Position numbers and translations under genes: made by a program. This document shows, one piece after another, positions 1 to 10,713 of a stretch of DNA of 64,000 bases. The stretch spans positions 90,449,106-90,513,105 of the forward strand of contig NC_132918.1 in NCBI RefSeq assembly GCF_047675955.1. The letters run 5' to 3'. This DNA comes from Chlorocebus sabaeus (taxonomy: Eukaryota > Chordata > Mammalia > Primates > Cercopithecidae). The first letter of the stretch is position 1. Each line of letters opens with the position of its first letter. Under the pieces are notes generated by a model. It saw only the letters and a program-made list of their open reading frames with translations, made no database searches and was not told the origin of the DNA.

Positions 1-262
1 ATCTTGGCTAACATGGTGAAACCCCGTCTCTACTAAAAAAATACAAAAAATTAGCTGGGCGTGGTGGCGGGCGCCTGTAGTCCCAGCTACTCGGGAGGCT
101 GAGGCAGGAGAATGGCGTGAACCCGGGAGGTAGAGCTTGCAGTGAGCTGAGATCACGCCACTGCACTCCAGCCTGGGAGACAGCGAGACTCTGTCTCAAA
201 AAATAAAAATAAAAATAAATAAATAAATAAATAATAAAATTAAAATTGAATTAAAAAAAAAA
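1..262 (+). repeat. Alu SINE, cut by window edge
   Basis: Sense Alu lacking its first ~60 bases because the window begins inside it. The right arm and an A-rich tail that has decayed into an AAAT-type microsatellite are visible. Confidence 0.95.
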
Positions 263-273
263 GTACCATACAA

Positions 274-577
274 GGCTGGGCTCAGTGGCTCACGCCTGTA
301 ATCCCAATGCTTTGGACGACTAAAGTGGGAGGATCGCTTGAGCCCAGGAGTCCAAGACCAGCCTGGGCAACATAGTGAAACCCTGTCTCTACAAAAAAAA
401 ATTAAAGAAAAGTAGCCAGGGCATGGTGGTGCTGGCCTGTGGTTCCAGCTACTCAGGAGGCTGAAGTGGAAGGATCTTGAGCACAAAGGGTCAAGGCTGC
501 AGTGAGCCAAGATCGCACCACTGCACTCCAGCCTGGGGAACAGGGTGAGACCCTTTCTCAAAAAACAAACAGAAAAC
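274..577 (+). repeat. Alu SINE (old, AluJ-like)
   Basis: Full-length sense Alu. The wording around the left arm (AGCCTGGGCAACATAGTGAAA) and the scattered CpG loss suggest an old J-type copy. It ends in a mixed A-rich tail. Confidence 0.93.
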
Positions 578-683
578 TTAAGGCCTATCAAGTTAATCCT
601 TTTAATAAAATTCCAGCATCCCCCTGTTGCTGGTAATAATACTAGCTAACACTCACGCCATGCTTACAATGTACCAGGTACTC

Positions 684-974
684 TTTTTTTTTTTTGAGAT
701 GAAGTTTTACTCTCGTTGCCCAGGCTGGAGTGCAATGGTGTGATCTCGGCTCACTGCAACCTCCACCTCCAGGGTTCAAGTGATTCTCCTGCCTCAGCCT
801 CACGAGTAACTGGGATTGCAGGCGCATGCCACTCTGTCCGGCTAATTTTTGTATTTTCAGTAGAGACGGGGTTTCACACATGTTGGCCAGGATGGTCTCA
901 ATCTGACCATGTGATCCACCCGCCTCGGCCTCCCAAAGTGCTGGGATTACAGGTGTGAGCCACCACGCCCGGCC
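684..974 (-). repeat. Alu SINE
   Basis: Full-length antisense Alu. It starts with a T-run (reverse complement of the A-tail) and ends in GGCC, the reversed Alu 5' end. Confidence 0.95.
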
Positions 975-975
975 T

Positions 976-1507
976 GTCCATTCAATTTATCTGACAATAA
1001 ATTATTTACTGAGCACTTACCCCATGCAAGGAGATGCAGCAGCCACGAAGACAAAGTCCCCGCCCTCGTGAGCTCATATTTTCCGAAGGGGGAGTATGGA
1101 GATAATAAACGATTAAATAATATGTCAAGTGGTGATAAGTGTTAACGAGAAAAGGCAGGGTTAGGTGGGCTGGACACGTGCCTATTTCATCGGGAGGCTG
1201 AGGATGGGCTCATGGAGGAAGTGACATCGCAGAGAGACCAAAGGAAGTATGAGACAGCCTTGTGGATTTCTGGGGGAGGAGTAGTCCAGAAAGAGAGAAC
1301 AGCCGGTGCAAAGACCCTGAGTGGAAAGAATGCTTGGATGGTCCAGGAATGCAGTGTGGCTGGAGCACAGTAAGCCAAGGGCAACTGGAGAAAGTGAGAT
1401 CCGCAAGATACCGGGGCCCAGATGGCTTAGGGCCTTGGAGGTCTCTTTGTCTTTTACCCTGTGGTGAGCTGGGGAGCCGCTGGAGGATTTTGAGCAGAAG
1501 CCTGATG
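976..1507 (-). repeat. L2 LINE, 3' part, first half
   Basis: Antisense L2 3' region. It opens with the reversed L2 terminus (TTTACTGAGCACTTAC), then AAGTCCCCGCCCTC and GTGGCTGGAGCACAG, in L2 order. It stops at 1507, where an MLT1-type LTR was inserted, and resumes at 2286. Short frames here are incidental. Confidence 0.75.
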
Positions 1508-2285
1508 TATTAGTTTTCTATTCCTGCTAGAACAAATTACCACTAATTTAGTGGCTTAAAACAACACAAATTTATTATCTTACAGTTCCGGAGGTCAGAA
1601 GTTATCTCACTGGGATGAAATCAGTATGTTGGCAGGGCTGCATTCCTCCTGGAGGCGCTAGGGCAGAGTCTGTTTCCCTGCCTCTTCCAGACTCTAAAGG
1701 TCCCCTTGCTCTATCTTCGAAGCCAGCAACATTGCCTTTCTCTGACTGTTTTTCTGTGGTCATGTCTCCCTCAGACCACACTCAGGAAAGGTTATCCTCT
1801 TTTAAGAATTCATGTGATTAGGTTGAACCCACCTGAATAATCCAGAATAATCTCCCTAGCTCAAGGTCCTTAATCATATCTGTTAAAAAAAAAAATTTTT
1901 TTTTTGAGATGGAGTCTCATTCTGTCACCAGGCTGGAGTGCAGTGGCATGATCTTGGCTCACCGCAACCTCCGCCTCCCAGGTTCAAGCAATTCTCCTGC
2001 CTCAGCCTCCCGAGTAGCTAGGATTACAGGCGTGCACCACCATGCCTGGCTAATTTTTGTACTTGTACTAGAGACAGGGTTTCACCATATTGGTCAGGCT
2101 GGTCTTGAACACCTGACCTTGTGATCCGCCCACCTCAGCCTCCCTAAGTGCTGGGATTACAGGTGTGAGCCACCACACCTGGCCTGTGAAATCTTTTTGG
2201 CCATGTAAGGCAACACATTCATAAGCCCCAGGGATTAGGACACGGCCATGTTTGGTGATGGGGAGGGAGTATTCCGCCTATAGCA
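1508..2285 (-). mobile_element. MaLR solo LTR, MLT1 type
   Basis: Antisense non-coding LTR of the ERVL-MaLR group. It begins with the reversed end (ATTAGTTTTCTATTCCTG), contains the GGCTTAAAACAACAC block and finishes with GGGATTAGGACACGG near 2250. An antisense Alu (1896-2184) splits it. The LTR itself sits inside the L2 at 976-2575, which dates it as younger than the L2 and older than the Alu. Confidence 0.8.
1896..2184 (-). repeat. Alu SINE inside MLT1 LTR
   Basis: Full-length antisense Alu starting with a T-run. MaLR sequence continues on both sides. Confidence 0.95.
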
Positions 2286-2575
2286 AGTGACATAATCTGA
2301 AGAGTTTTAACAGGATCACCCTTGGCTGCTCTGTGGGGAATAAATTATAGGGGACAAGGGTGGAGGCAGGGAGACAGATACTTAGGAGACTACTGGCATA
2401 ATCCAGGTTCTCAAGAGTTGATCAAAGCCCAGACCTGGGTGCCAGTAGAAGAAGTGGCAGGATATGATCAAGGTCTGGCCTTTTTCTGATGGTAGAACTG
2501 ACAGGATTTGCTGAGGGACTGGATGTGGAGTGTGAGAGAAGAGGAGTCAAGGATAACTCCAAGACTGACCCTCCA
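2286..2575 (-). repeat. L2 LINE, continuation
   Basis: Antisense L2 sequence continuing the copy interrupted at 1507. It has L2 blocks such as GACAGGATTTGCTGA and GAGGAGTCAAGGATAACTCC in the expected order. Confidence 0.7.
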
Positions 2576-2734
2576 CCTGCTTATAGTACTTGACAGATGC
2601 CTCCTTTATTCAACTGTTCAACCGTCTTCCTTATCACACCGAAAGTTCTGACAGAGAAGACCCCAAATCTAGCTTCCTCGTTGTTGTATCCTCACATCTA
2701 TGAGTGCACGGAACACAGCAAAACAATGCAGAGC

Positions 2735-3215
2735 TACTACTTATTGAGCCATTATTATACAGTAGGCACTTTATGTACTCTTATTTAATAATCAGAACAG
2801 CTGGCCAGGCACGGTGGCTCATACCTATAATCCCAGCACTTTGGGAGGCCGAGGCAGGTGGAGCTTGAGATTAGGAGTTCGAGACCAGCCTGACCAACAT
2901 GGTGAAACCCCATCTCTAGTAAAGATATAAAAAACTAGCTGGGCATGATAGTGTGCACCTGTAATCCCAGCTACTCAGGGGGCTGAGGTGGGAGAATCGC
3001 TTGAACCTGGGAGCGGGAGGTTGCAGTGAGCTGAGATCATGCCATTGCACTCCAGCCTAGGCGACAGGTCAAGACTCTATCTCAAAAAAAAAAAAAAAAA
3101 ATCAGAACAGCCTTATGAAGTAGTTACTATTATTATCCCCTCTTACTAACTGAGGATACTGAGGCCCAGAGAGATCAAATGACTTATAACAGTAAATAGA
3201 AGAACTGAGATTTAA
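2735..3215 (-). repeat. MIR SINE split by an Alu
   Basis: Antisense MIR. The part to 2802 reads like the reversed 3' half (TTATTGAGCC, AGGCACTTTATGTAC). After the Alu it continues through CTGAGGCCCAGAGAG and an AACTGAGATTTAATCC block. AATCAGAACAG is duplicated at the Alu junctions. Confidence 0.75.
2803..3100 (+). repeat. Alu SINE
   Basis: Full-length sense Alu with a ~18-base A-tail. It is flanked by an 11-12 bp target-site duplication (AATCAGAACAG) and inserted in an MIR. Confidence 0.95.
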
Positions 3216-3715
3216 TCCATATTAAATAAATAAATTCATTCAAATTAAGCAAAAATTTGGGTTTATCTAAATATTCTGGCTGCATATGAAATGGGAGATG
3301 GGGAAAAGGATACAGATTTATAAACCTGTCAAAGTTTTAGTCATAGAAGAATCATGTCAGGAAATAGCAAAAGTTAGAGCCACTAACTCAGAATTGTCAA
3401 ACTCTGTAGTCAGTCTTACCTGTGGTATGGTTGATGTCATGAGTGAAGCAGGCAGTCATTTCAGAAATGTTTTGTAACCACACTGGAGGCAAAGAAAAGA
3501 AAAACAGATGACATCAGAGAAACGATGCTGGTTCAGTGAAAAATGCCCAGACCTGATAGTGAAGAAGAGATTTTAGTCTCACTTTAGTCCCAACCACTTA
3601 TTAGCCAATACATTTGAGGTATTGACTTCATCTCTCTGAGACCATCTCAACTCTAAAGGGAATATGATACTCTCTGTCTTATCTACCTCACGGACTCTTG
3701 GGAGAAACTAAATTT
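3216..3715. other. Unassigned non-coding stretch
   Basis: AT-rich single-copy-looking DNA. I see no gene or repeat I can name. Confidence 0.5.
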
Positions 3716-4400
3716 ATTTGTTCCATCAATACAGAGCATCTATCATTTGCCTGGCATTGTTCTAGACACCAGAGTCATGTCATGAACAAAACAGACAAAA
3801 AAGAAAGAAGTTTATAGGACTTACAGTTCCACATAGTGGGGGAAACCTCACAATCTTGGCAGAAGATGAAAGGCATGTCTCACATGGCAACAGACAAGAG
3901 CAGAGGGCTTGTGCAGGGAAACTCCCCTTTTGAAAACCATCAGATCTCCTGAGACTTGTTCACTATCATGAGAACAGCATGGGAAATATCTGCCCCCATG
4001 ATTCAATTAACAGACAAAATCCTCACCTCCGTGGAGTTTGCATTCTAGTGGAACGGGAGATTGACAAAAACAAGAATAAACAAAGAGAAAATTTCAAGAG
4101 TGATAAATGTTACAGTGAAAAATAAAACCGGGGAGGGGGTTATAGAGTAATCAAGGAGGAGGTAACACTGGACAGAAACCTAAGTAAACTGAGTGAGCAA
4201 GTGATAGTAATCTGTGGAAAGGGCAATCCAGGCAAAAGGGACAGAGTGCTTTAAGCTCCTGCGGTAGGAATGAGCTGGGGCTGTCTGAGGAATGGCAAAG
4301 AATGAGCATGGGGAAAGAGCAATGGATGATGCTGGAGACGCAGGTCAGGCCCTGATCATGTAGACCTTTGCTGGCCATGGTAGAGACCTTGGATTTTATG
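3716..4400 (-). repeat. L2 LINE, 3' part, interrupted
   Basis: Antisense L2. The terminus-like block (GAGCATCTATCATTTGCC, GGCATTGTTCTAGACACC) and ACAAAACAGACAAAA are followed, after a 209-bp insertion, by GTGGAGTTTGCATTCTAGTGG and further L2 blocks up to GATCATGTAGACCTTTGCTGG. Confidence 0.75.
3801..4009 (-). mobile_element. Internal fragment of a MaLR (THE1/MST) LTR with target duplication
   Basis: A 209-bp antisense piece from the interior of a THE1/MST-class LTR. Both LTR ends are absent, yet a perfect 10-bp direct repeat (ACAGACAAAA at 3791-3800 and 4010-4019) flanks it. L2 sequence reads through when the fragment and one repeat are removed. It resembles, in inverted orientation, the MaLR LTR at 4594-4933. 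Confidence 0.75.
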
Positions 4401-4497
4401 CATATCCCAGAAGATAATAGAAACACAAATATGCAAAGAGCAATACAAACAAATAGCAGATGAAAGAGGTGTAACATGGACTTAGGTGGCAATACTG

Positions 4498-4585
4498 GTG
4501 CACCTACTTCAAGAGCACAGGCTCCAGAGGCTGCCTGGGTTGGAATATCAGATGCACCAATACCTGGTGGAGACACTTTGGAAAT
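4498..4585 (+). repeat. MIR SINE fragment
   Basis: Sense MIR core with AAGAGCACAGGCTCCAGAGG and CTGCCTGGGTTGGAAT. It lies between the L2 and the MaLR LTR. Confidence 0.65.
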
Positions 4586-4593
4586 GACCTGTG

Positions 4594-4933
4594 TGATACA
4601 TGACTGTGTCCCCACCCAAATCTCAACTTGAATTCCCACTTGTTGTGGGAGGGACCCCCTGGGAGGTAACTGAATCGGGGGGCAGGTCTTTCTCGTGCTG
4701 TTCTCGTGATAGTGAATAAGTCCCAGGAGATCTGATGGTTTTAAAAAGGGGAGTTTCCCTGCACAAGCCCTCTTCTCTTGTCTGCTGCCATGTGAGATGT
4801 GCCTTTCATCTTCCGCCATGATTGTGAGGTCTCCCCAGCCACGTGGAACTGTAAGTCCAATAAACCTCTTTCTTTTGTATATTGCCCAGTCTTGGGTATG
4901 TCTTTATCAGCATTTTGAAAACAGACTAATACA
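4594..4933 (+). mobile_element. MaLR solo LTR (THE1/MST class)
   Basis: Near-complete sense LTR. It starts like TGATATGG (degenerate), has TGTTGTGGGAGGGACC, TCTCGTGATAGTGAATAAG and AATAAACCTCTTTCTTTTG (the LTR polyadenylation region), and ends ACAGACTAATACA. No internal retroviral sequence is attached. Confidence 0.88.
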
Positions 4934-4959
4934 CTACATCATATCAAGTTTTCATTGTG

Positions 4960-5499
4960 TGGTTGTCCCTCATGTCCGCAGATGATTGGTTCCAAGACCT
5001 CCTGTGATACCAAAATCTGCAGATGTTCAAATTCCTGATGTAAAAAAAAAGGCATAGCACTGTATTTGCATATAACCTGTGTGCATCCTCCCATATACTT
5101 CACTTTTGTTTTCCAAGACAGGGTATCACTCTGTCACCCAGGCAGGAGTACAGTGGTGCAATCATGGCTCACTGCAGCCTCATCCTCCTGGGTTCAGGTG
5201 ATCCTCCTGCCATGGCCTCCCAAAGCACTTGGATTACAGGCATGAGCCACCGTGCCTGGCTCCCATGTACTTTCAGTCATCTCGAGGGCGGAAGTTTAAG
5301 TAATCTTGAGATTACATATACTGCCTAATACAATGTGATGCTGTGTGAATAGTGGTTAGAGTGTATTGCTGAGGGAATAATGATAAGAACACATGTCTGC
5401 ACATGTTTATTACAGATGTAATTTATTTTCCAAATATTTTTTACCCAAGGTTGGTTGAATCCATGGATGTGGAACCCAGGAATACAAAGGGCCAACTGC
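4960..5499 (-). mobile_element. MER2 (Tigger-type) DNA transposon
   Basis: Non-autonomous TcMar-Tigger element. The terminal wording GTTGTCCCTCATGTCCGC and GGGCCAACTG marks the two ends. The internal GGGAATAATGATAAGAACA block is typical. It is interrupted by a partial Alu. Confidence 0.82.
5104..5263 (-). repeat. Alu SINE, internally deleted, inside MER2
   Basis: Antisense old Alu with left-arm sequence fused to the reversed 5' end. Roughly half of the element is missing. Confidence 0.85.
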
Positions 5500-6260
5500 A
5501 TTTGTTAATTTTCAGGGGAAATGATTACAGTCACAGTAAAACCTAATATATGTAGTGACATGGTGCTGCTACTGTGGCCAACTTCATGTCATAAAAAGGC
5601 ATCCTCTGTTTTCAAAGGTGTAATGTGGTTCCATATCCATAAATTCACCCTATTTCCTATTTTCGTCAGTTCTCCTTTACTTTGACAATACTTAGTAAAA
5701 TCTTATTGTTGCTGTTTGAATGTAAGAAGAAAATTAGAGTAATGTCTAACTGAAGCAAACCAAATTAAGAACAAAGCTATTCTAAACCCCAGCTGCCAAC
5801 CGGCTATCCAGTCACCTACCTTAAATTGTTGTCTTGGAATTGAATAGCAGCCAAAACCAAATTATCTTCCAAGCTGGATTAAGATGCACACGGATAACAA
5901 AATGCTATTAAATAAGCCTTCCCGTATCAATAAATAGCTCGAAAGGAAAGAAGCAGATGAAAACTCCCTGGGAATTTATGAAAACTTGGCAGATATATTT
6001 GTCATTTGGGTTATGCAAGAAACTATCCTGATAAGAAGTACACTGAGAAAGTCCTTGTGTAGAGCATATTTTACCAGCATTTGAAAAATATATAAAAATG
6101 TTTTTGTTTTATTTTTAACCTTTCTACATCCAGGGACCCATTGCCTTTAAGAAGCTATTTTTGGTGATGGTACAATGTCCTGACACCTTTTACTGAGCAA
6201 AATGGACACATCTGTAGAAATTAACATTTGTATCTCCATGGACTGACATGTCAGTAAAAA
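5500..6260. other. Unassigned non-coding stretch
   Basis: AT-rich DNA with no reading frame or repeat family that I can support. Confidence 0.5.
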
Positions 6261-6273
6261 ATATAAAATATCA

Positions 6274-6566
6274 GCCGGGCGCAGTGGCTCAAGCCTGTAA
6301 TCCCAGCACTTTGGGAGGCCGAGACGGGCGGATCATGAGGTCAGGAGATCGAGACCATCCTGGCTAACCCGGTGAAACCCTGTCTCTACTAAAAAATACA
6401 AAAAAACTAGCCGGGCGAGGGGGCGGGCACCTGTAGTCCCAGCTACTCGGGAGGCTGAGGCGGGAGAATGGCGTAAACCTGGGAGGCGGAGCTTGCAGTG
6501 AGCTGAGATCCAGCCACTGCACTCCAGCCTGGGCGACAGAGCAAGACTCCATCTCAAAAAAAAAAG

Positions 6567-6583
<17 letters not shown>
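6274..6583 (+). repeat. Young Alu (AluYR-like)
   Basis: Full-length sense Alu with a 13-bp perfect target-site duplication (ATATAAAATATCA at 6261-6273 and 6608-6620). It carries CTCAAGCCTG, GAGACGGGCGG, GCGTAAACC and GATCCAGCC, substitutions I associate with Old World monkey Y-type Alus. Confidence 0.93.

Positions 6584-6606
<23 letters not shown>
6584..6606. repeat. (TA)n microsatellite
   Basis: About ten TA units that grew from the Alu tail. They lie between the tail and its target duplication. Confidence 0.95.
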
Positions 6607-6612
<6 letters not shown>

Positions 6613-6620
6613 AAATATCA

Positions 6621-7399
6621 CCATGTTTCCCTGCTAAGCAGCATTTGGAAATAGAGGGCTCTTCAAACCAAACTATTCCAGTCCTCCCTGAGAGAGGATC
6701 CAAGTATCACTAATTTAGCACTGATCCCCATCACCTTTGAATACTGTAGGACCACAGCGTAGATAAACTCAGCTCAAAGTAAATGGAATAGAAGTTTCTG
6801 TGTTAGGCCAAATCCCATCTGTTAGCATCTACACATACCTTGCATCCTTGCATACCTTGACAGTCCAGCAAGTTTGCTTTTGTGTCCAGATCTAGAGAAA
6901 AGAGAGGAAGAGCAGCGCAGCTGGAATGTCTTCTTACCTCCAATCAAGAAAAAAAATCCAAGGCATTGGAATCTATGCAAACTTCATCTTGGCCCGTCCA
7001 TTTACATCCAGCTGTAGATGAGCAACAGGGCTCCATCATTACAGATTGGAATCACATACTAATGCTTCACTAGTTACTGTACCTCAAGACTCGAGAATAA
7101 TTAAACATTCAGCGTGTACCTTCCTATGAGTTAGAAAATATTGAAGAAAGATGTGATTAGTCCAGGGAAAGAGAGGACAGGTAGACATAATTTTATAATG
7201 CAGAGCAGCAGATGCGATATGGGAGAAAGAAGCGTAAAATAATAATAGGGATTCAAAGGAAGAAAATCACACACACAAAAAAAGCTTAATGTAGGAGGTG
7301 GAATTTGACCTAAAAGGCAGAAAATACCAGAATGTTAGAGAGTTGCTATTCAGAGAAAAGAAAAAGAAAGTAAGGAAACAAGACCTGTGTTAGGAAAAA
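6621..7399. other. Unassigned non-coding stretch
   Basis: No named repeat or gene seen. A-rich patches occur near 7280 and 7390. Confidence 0.45.
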
Positions 7400-7800
7400 A
7401 AAAAAAAAAGACAGCTGAGCTTCACGCGAACCCAGGGGACATATAGAGGGCAGAAAGAAATATGGCTTGGAAATATGCTTGTGGACCAGGGCCACAGCAT
7501 GAAGGGACTATGGGCAAATTAAATTTTGATTTTATCCTGCAATCTATAGGGAACTACAAGTGGTAAAATTGGGAATATTTTCATGTATGATTACATTTGT
7601 TTTAAAAAGATAATCATATCCGGGAATATCCTGGATAATATCCAGGATGAGCGAGGGTGACAGAGAAGGGACTGAAAAAGACTAATTGGGGGGTGTGTAA
7701 TAAAGGATCAAAGAAAGAGTAGACACTGAAAAGCTAGACAAGGACAGATTCAAGGGTCATTCTGATGGCAATATTGACAGAGCGTAGAAACCTATGAGAT
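7400..7800 (-). repeat. Probable decayed L2 LINE
   Basis: Antisense L2-like order of blocks: GGGCCACAGCATGAAGGG, GATTTTATCCTGCAATC, then TTTTAAAAAGATAATCAT and GTCATTCTGATGGCAATATTGACAG. It is strongly diverged. Confidence 0.5.
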
Positions 7801-8505
7801 GTAGGCGTGAGGGCAAGAAGGGCACAGCAAAGACGACTTGGTGCCTGGCATGGGCGCCAGGAAGACACTCCTCCACAGTTGTGGCATTATTTGCTGGGGA
7901 AAGTTTGAGTTTAGTTTTGTACACATGGAGTTTAAACAACAGAATGTAAACTTAAGCCCTGTTTTTTCTCAGATACCATTTTGAAAAATTTTGCTTTGAC
8001 GGCTGAGCTCCAAAATTAGCTCTGAGCTGTCTAGCTCTGTGCTCAAGTGTTTTGTTATGGGGCGTTGGAATATCGCCTTCCTACAAGACCTGCCATTTTA
8101 CCGTCCAAAATGTCATTTAACAAAAAATAGGGGGTGGTGATTTAAAAATTTTTAGTAGCTTTTTCTTTTTTTTTTTTTTTGCCACCAGTAGTTATTTTAA
8201 TTTGTATTATAACTAAAATTTGGATGCAATACCTATTGTTAATAAGATGTCTGAACAAAGAGCCACAAAGTTTGGGGTTCTAACAATATGTACCAAAGCC
8301 TCTGACTCTGAAAAAGATTTCAGTTGTTGTGCCATCTGCTTGGAAACTAATTAATGGTTTAAAAATAGATGAACTTTTGAAGGCAAATAACAGGAAAATA
8401 ATGGAAAATATTAATATAGATCTCATAAACCTACAGCATAGAAAACAGTGATGTGTTTTAGGCATTGCTTTAAGGAAAAAACCAGGCTGAGAAGATGCCA
8501 CTCTG
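7801..8505. other. Unassigned non-coding stretch
   Basis: Nothing recognisable beyond a T-run at 8161-8180. Confidence 0.45.
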
Positions 8506-8520
8506 AAATGCTTAACACTA

Positions 8521-8820
8521 GGCCGGGTGCGGTGGCTCACGCCTGCAGTCCCAGCACTTTGGGAGGTCGAGGTGGGCAGATCATGAGGTCAGGAGTTCGA
8601 GACCAGCCTGGCCGACATGGTGAAACCCCGTCTCTACCAGAAATACAAAAATTAGCTGGGCATGATGGTGGGCGCCTGTAATTCCAGCTACTCAGGAGGA
8701 CGAGGCAGCTCGGAGAATTGCTTGAACCTGAGAGGAGGAGGTTGCAGTGAGCCAAGATTGCGCCACTGCACTCCAGCCTGGGCGACAGAGAAAGACTCCG
8801 TCTCGGAAAAAAAAAGAAAA
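8521..8820 (+). repeat. Alu SINE (AluS-like)
   Basis: Full-length sense Alu. An imperfect 15-bp target duplication (GAAATGCTTAACACT versus GAAATACTTAACATT) flanks it. Confidence 0.95.
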
Positions 8821-8954
8821 AGAAATACTTAACATTATGTGCATAGTATAATATGCACAGCTTTAGTGCCTACAGAAGCATAGGGAAAAAATAACATGCA
8901 CAGATAGGGAGGTAGCTGATTCAAAGAATAGGAAGGCAGGATTATTGGTTGGGT

Positions 8955-9096
8955 TCTTTCTCCTTCCTTTCCTTCCCTTCCTTCCTCCCTTCCTTCCTTC
9001 CTTCACTCTTTCCTTCTTTCTTTCTTTTCTTTGTTTCCCTCCCTCCCTCCCTCCCTCCTTTCCTCCCTTCCTTCCTTCTTTCTTTTCTTTCTTTCT
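8955..9096. repeat. Polypyrimidine (CCTT/TTTC/CCCT)n tract
   Basis: About 140 bases almost entirely C and T, merging into the reversed tail of the next Alu. Frames across it give Ser/Leu/Phe/Pro-only translations and are not genes. Confidence 0.95.
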
Positions 9097-9354
9097 TTCT
9101 CGGAGTTTCGCTCTGTCACCCAGGCTGGAATGCAGTGGTGTGATCTCTGCTCACTGCAAGCTCCGCCTCTCGGGTTCATGCCATTCTCCTGCCTCAGCCT
9201 CCCGAGTAGCTGGGACTACAGTTGCCCGCCAGCATTAGTAGAGATGGGGTTTCACCATGCTAGCCAGGATGATCTCGATCTCCTGACCTTGTGATCTGCC
9301 CGCCTCGGCCTCCCAAAGTGCTGGGATTACAGGCGTGAGCCACCGCGCCTGGCT
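9097..9354 (-). repeat. Alu SINE with short internal deletion
   Basis: Antisense Alu. The block that normally reads through GGCTAATTTTTGTATTTT is lost near 9230. Confidence 0.93.
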
Positions 9355-9544
9355 TGGCTGGGTACTTTCATAGTTCTTTTTTCAAACTTATTACTGGTGA
9401 TTAATTTTTAAACAGTATCTAGTAATGTGAGCACTTGTCCTATATATGAAGTGAAACTTCTCTTCCCATATCTATACAATTTCTAAAATATAAACATACA
9501 AATCCCAGCCCTATCTTGTCTATTCTCTCTCTGTCTTCATTTTC

Positions 9545-9778
9545 TTTTTTTCTTTTCTTTTCTTTTTTTTTTGTTGAGACTGTGTCTCACTGTGTCGCCC
9601 AGGCTGGAGTGCAGTGGCGCAATCTCAGCTCACCGCAACCTCCGCCTCCCGGGTTCAAGCGATTCTCATGTCTTAGCTTCCCAAGTAGCTGGTCTCAAAC
9701 TCCTGGCCTCACGTAATCTGCCCGCCTCAGCCTTCCAAAGTGCTGGGATTTCAGGCATGAATCTGTACCGTGCCCAGC
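9545..9778 (-). repeat. Alu SINE with ~80-bp internal deletion
   Basis: Antisense Alu. GTAGCTGG near 9688 joins directly to TCTCAAACTCCTGG, so the middle segment is missing. Confidence 0.92.
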
Positions 9779-10142
9779 CTCTGTCTTCAGTTTCACAACT
9801 AAACTTTTAAAACAAGCTACCTATACATGCAGTATCCCTTTCCACACCTTCCACTCATTCCTCAGCCCCATGCAATGTGGCTTTCCACCCTCAAAAGGCC
9901 AACGAGCACACTCTCACTAAAATCATCAATGATCTAGGTGACCCTAGATCTAACGAAGTCTTTCTCATGTTAGCTCTATTGTTTTGGGGATTAAATGAAC
10001 TAATTCATGTAATACACTTAGTAGAGTATCTGAAATGTTCAAGATATGTTCTGAACTTATATCTTGTATTGTCTATCCACATCTTCTGAATATAGGTAAA
10101 TCCAGCAAGTGGATCTTTTTGTCATTTAAAAAAATTGAACTA
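9779..10142. other. Single-copy stretch with a possible MIR trace
   Basis: Mostly unassigned. Around 9975-10045 the words GGGGATTAAATGAACTAATTC and ACACTTAGTAGAGTATCTG resemble a sense MIR 3' half. Confidence 0.45.
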
Positions 10143-10420
10143 GGCTGCGCATGGTAGTTCATGCCTATAATACCAGCACTTTGGGAGGCTGAGGCAGGAA
10201 GTTCACTTGAGGTCAGGAGTTTGAGACCAGCCTGGCCAACATGGTGAGACATTGTCTCCACAAAAAATTTTAGAAAATTAGGCGTGGTGGTGTGCACCTG
10301 TGGTCCCAACTACTTTGGAGGTTGAGGCAGGAGGATTACCTGAGCCTGGGAGGTTAAGGCTGCAATGAGCTGTGACTGCACCACTGCATTCTAGGCTGGG
10401 AGACAGAGGGAGACCTTGAA
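10143..10420 (+). repeat. Alu SINE
   Basis: Sense Alu. Its A-tail has been converted into the following GA-rich microsatellite. Confidence 0.93.
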
Positions 10421-10710
10421 AAAGAAAGAGAGAGAGAGAAGGGAGGAAAGGAAGGAAGGAAGGGAAGGAAGGAAGGAAGGAAGGAAGGAAGGAAGGAAGG
10501 AAGGAGGGAGGGAGGGAGGGAGGGAGGGAGGGAGGGAAGGAAGGAAGGAGGGAGGGAGGGAGGGAGGGAAGGAAGGGAGAAGGAGGAGGAAAGGAGGGAA
10601 GGAAGGAAGGGAGAGAGGAAGGAAGGAAGGAAGGAAGGAAGGAAGGAAGGAAGGAAGGAAGGAAGGAAGGAAGGGAGAGAAGGAAGGAAGGGAGAGAAGG
10701 AGAGAAGAAA
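10421..10710. repeat. (GGAA)n/(GGGA)n polypurine microsatellite
   Basis: Roughly 290 bases of uninterrupted purines. Long GGAA runs (10441-10505 and 10613-10675) alternate with GGGA runs. It lies between two sense Alus. GGAA arrays are known binding platforms for ETS-family factors, but no function is shown here. Confidence 0.96.
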
Positions 10711-10713
10711 AGT

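Noticed and set aside
4151..4819. 222-codon minus-strand open frame
   Set aside because: It runs across an antisense L2, an MIR and a sense-oriented MaLR LTR read backwards. No domain is seen, and the frame is a by-product of repeat sequence.
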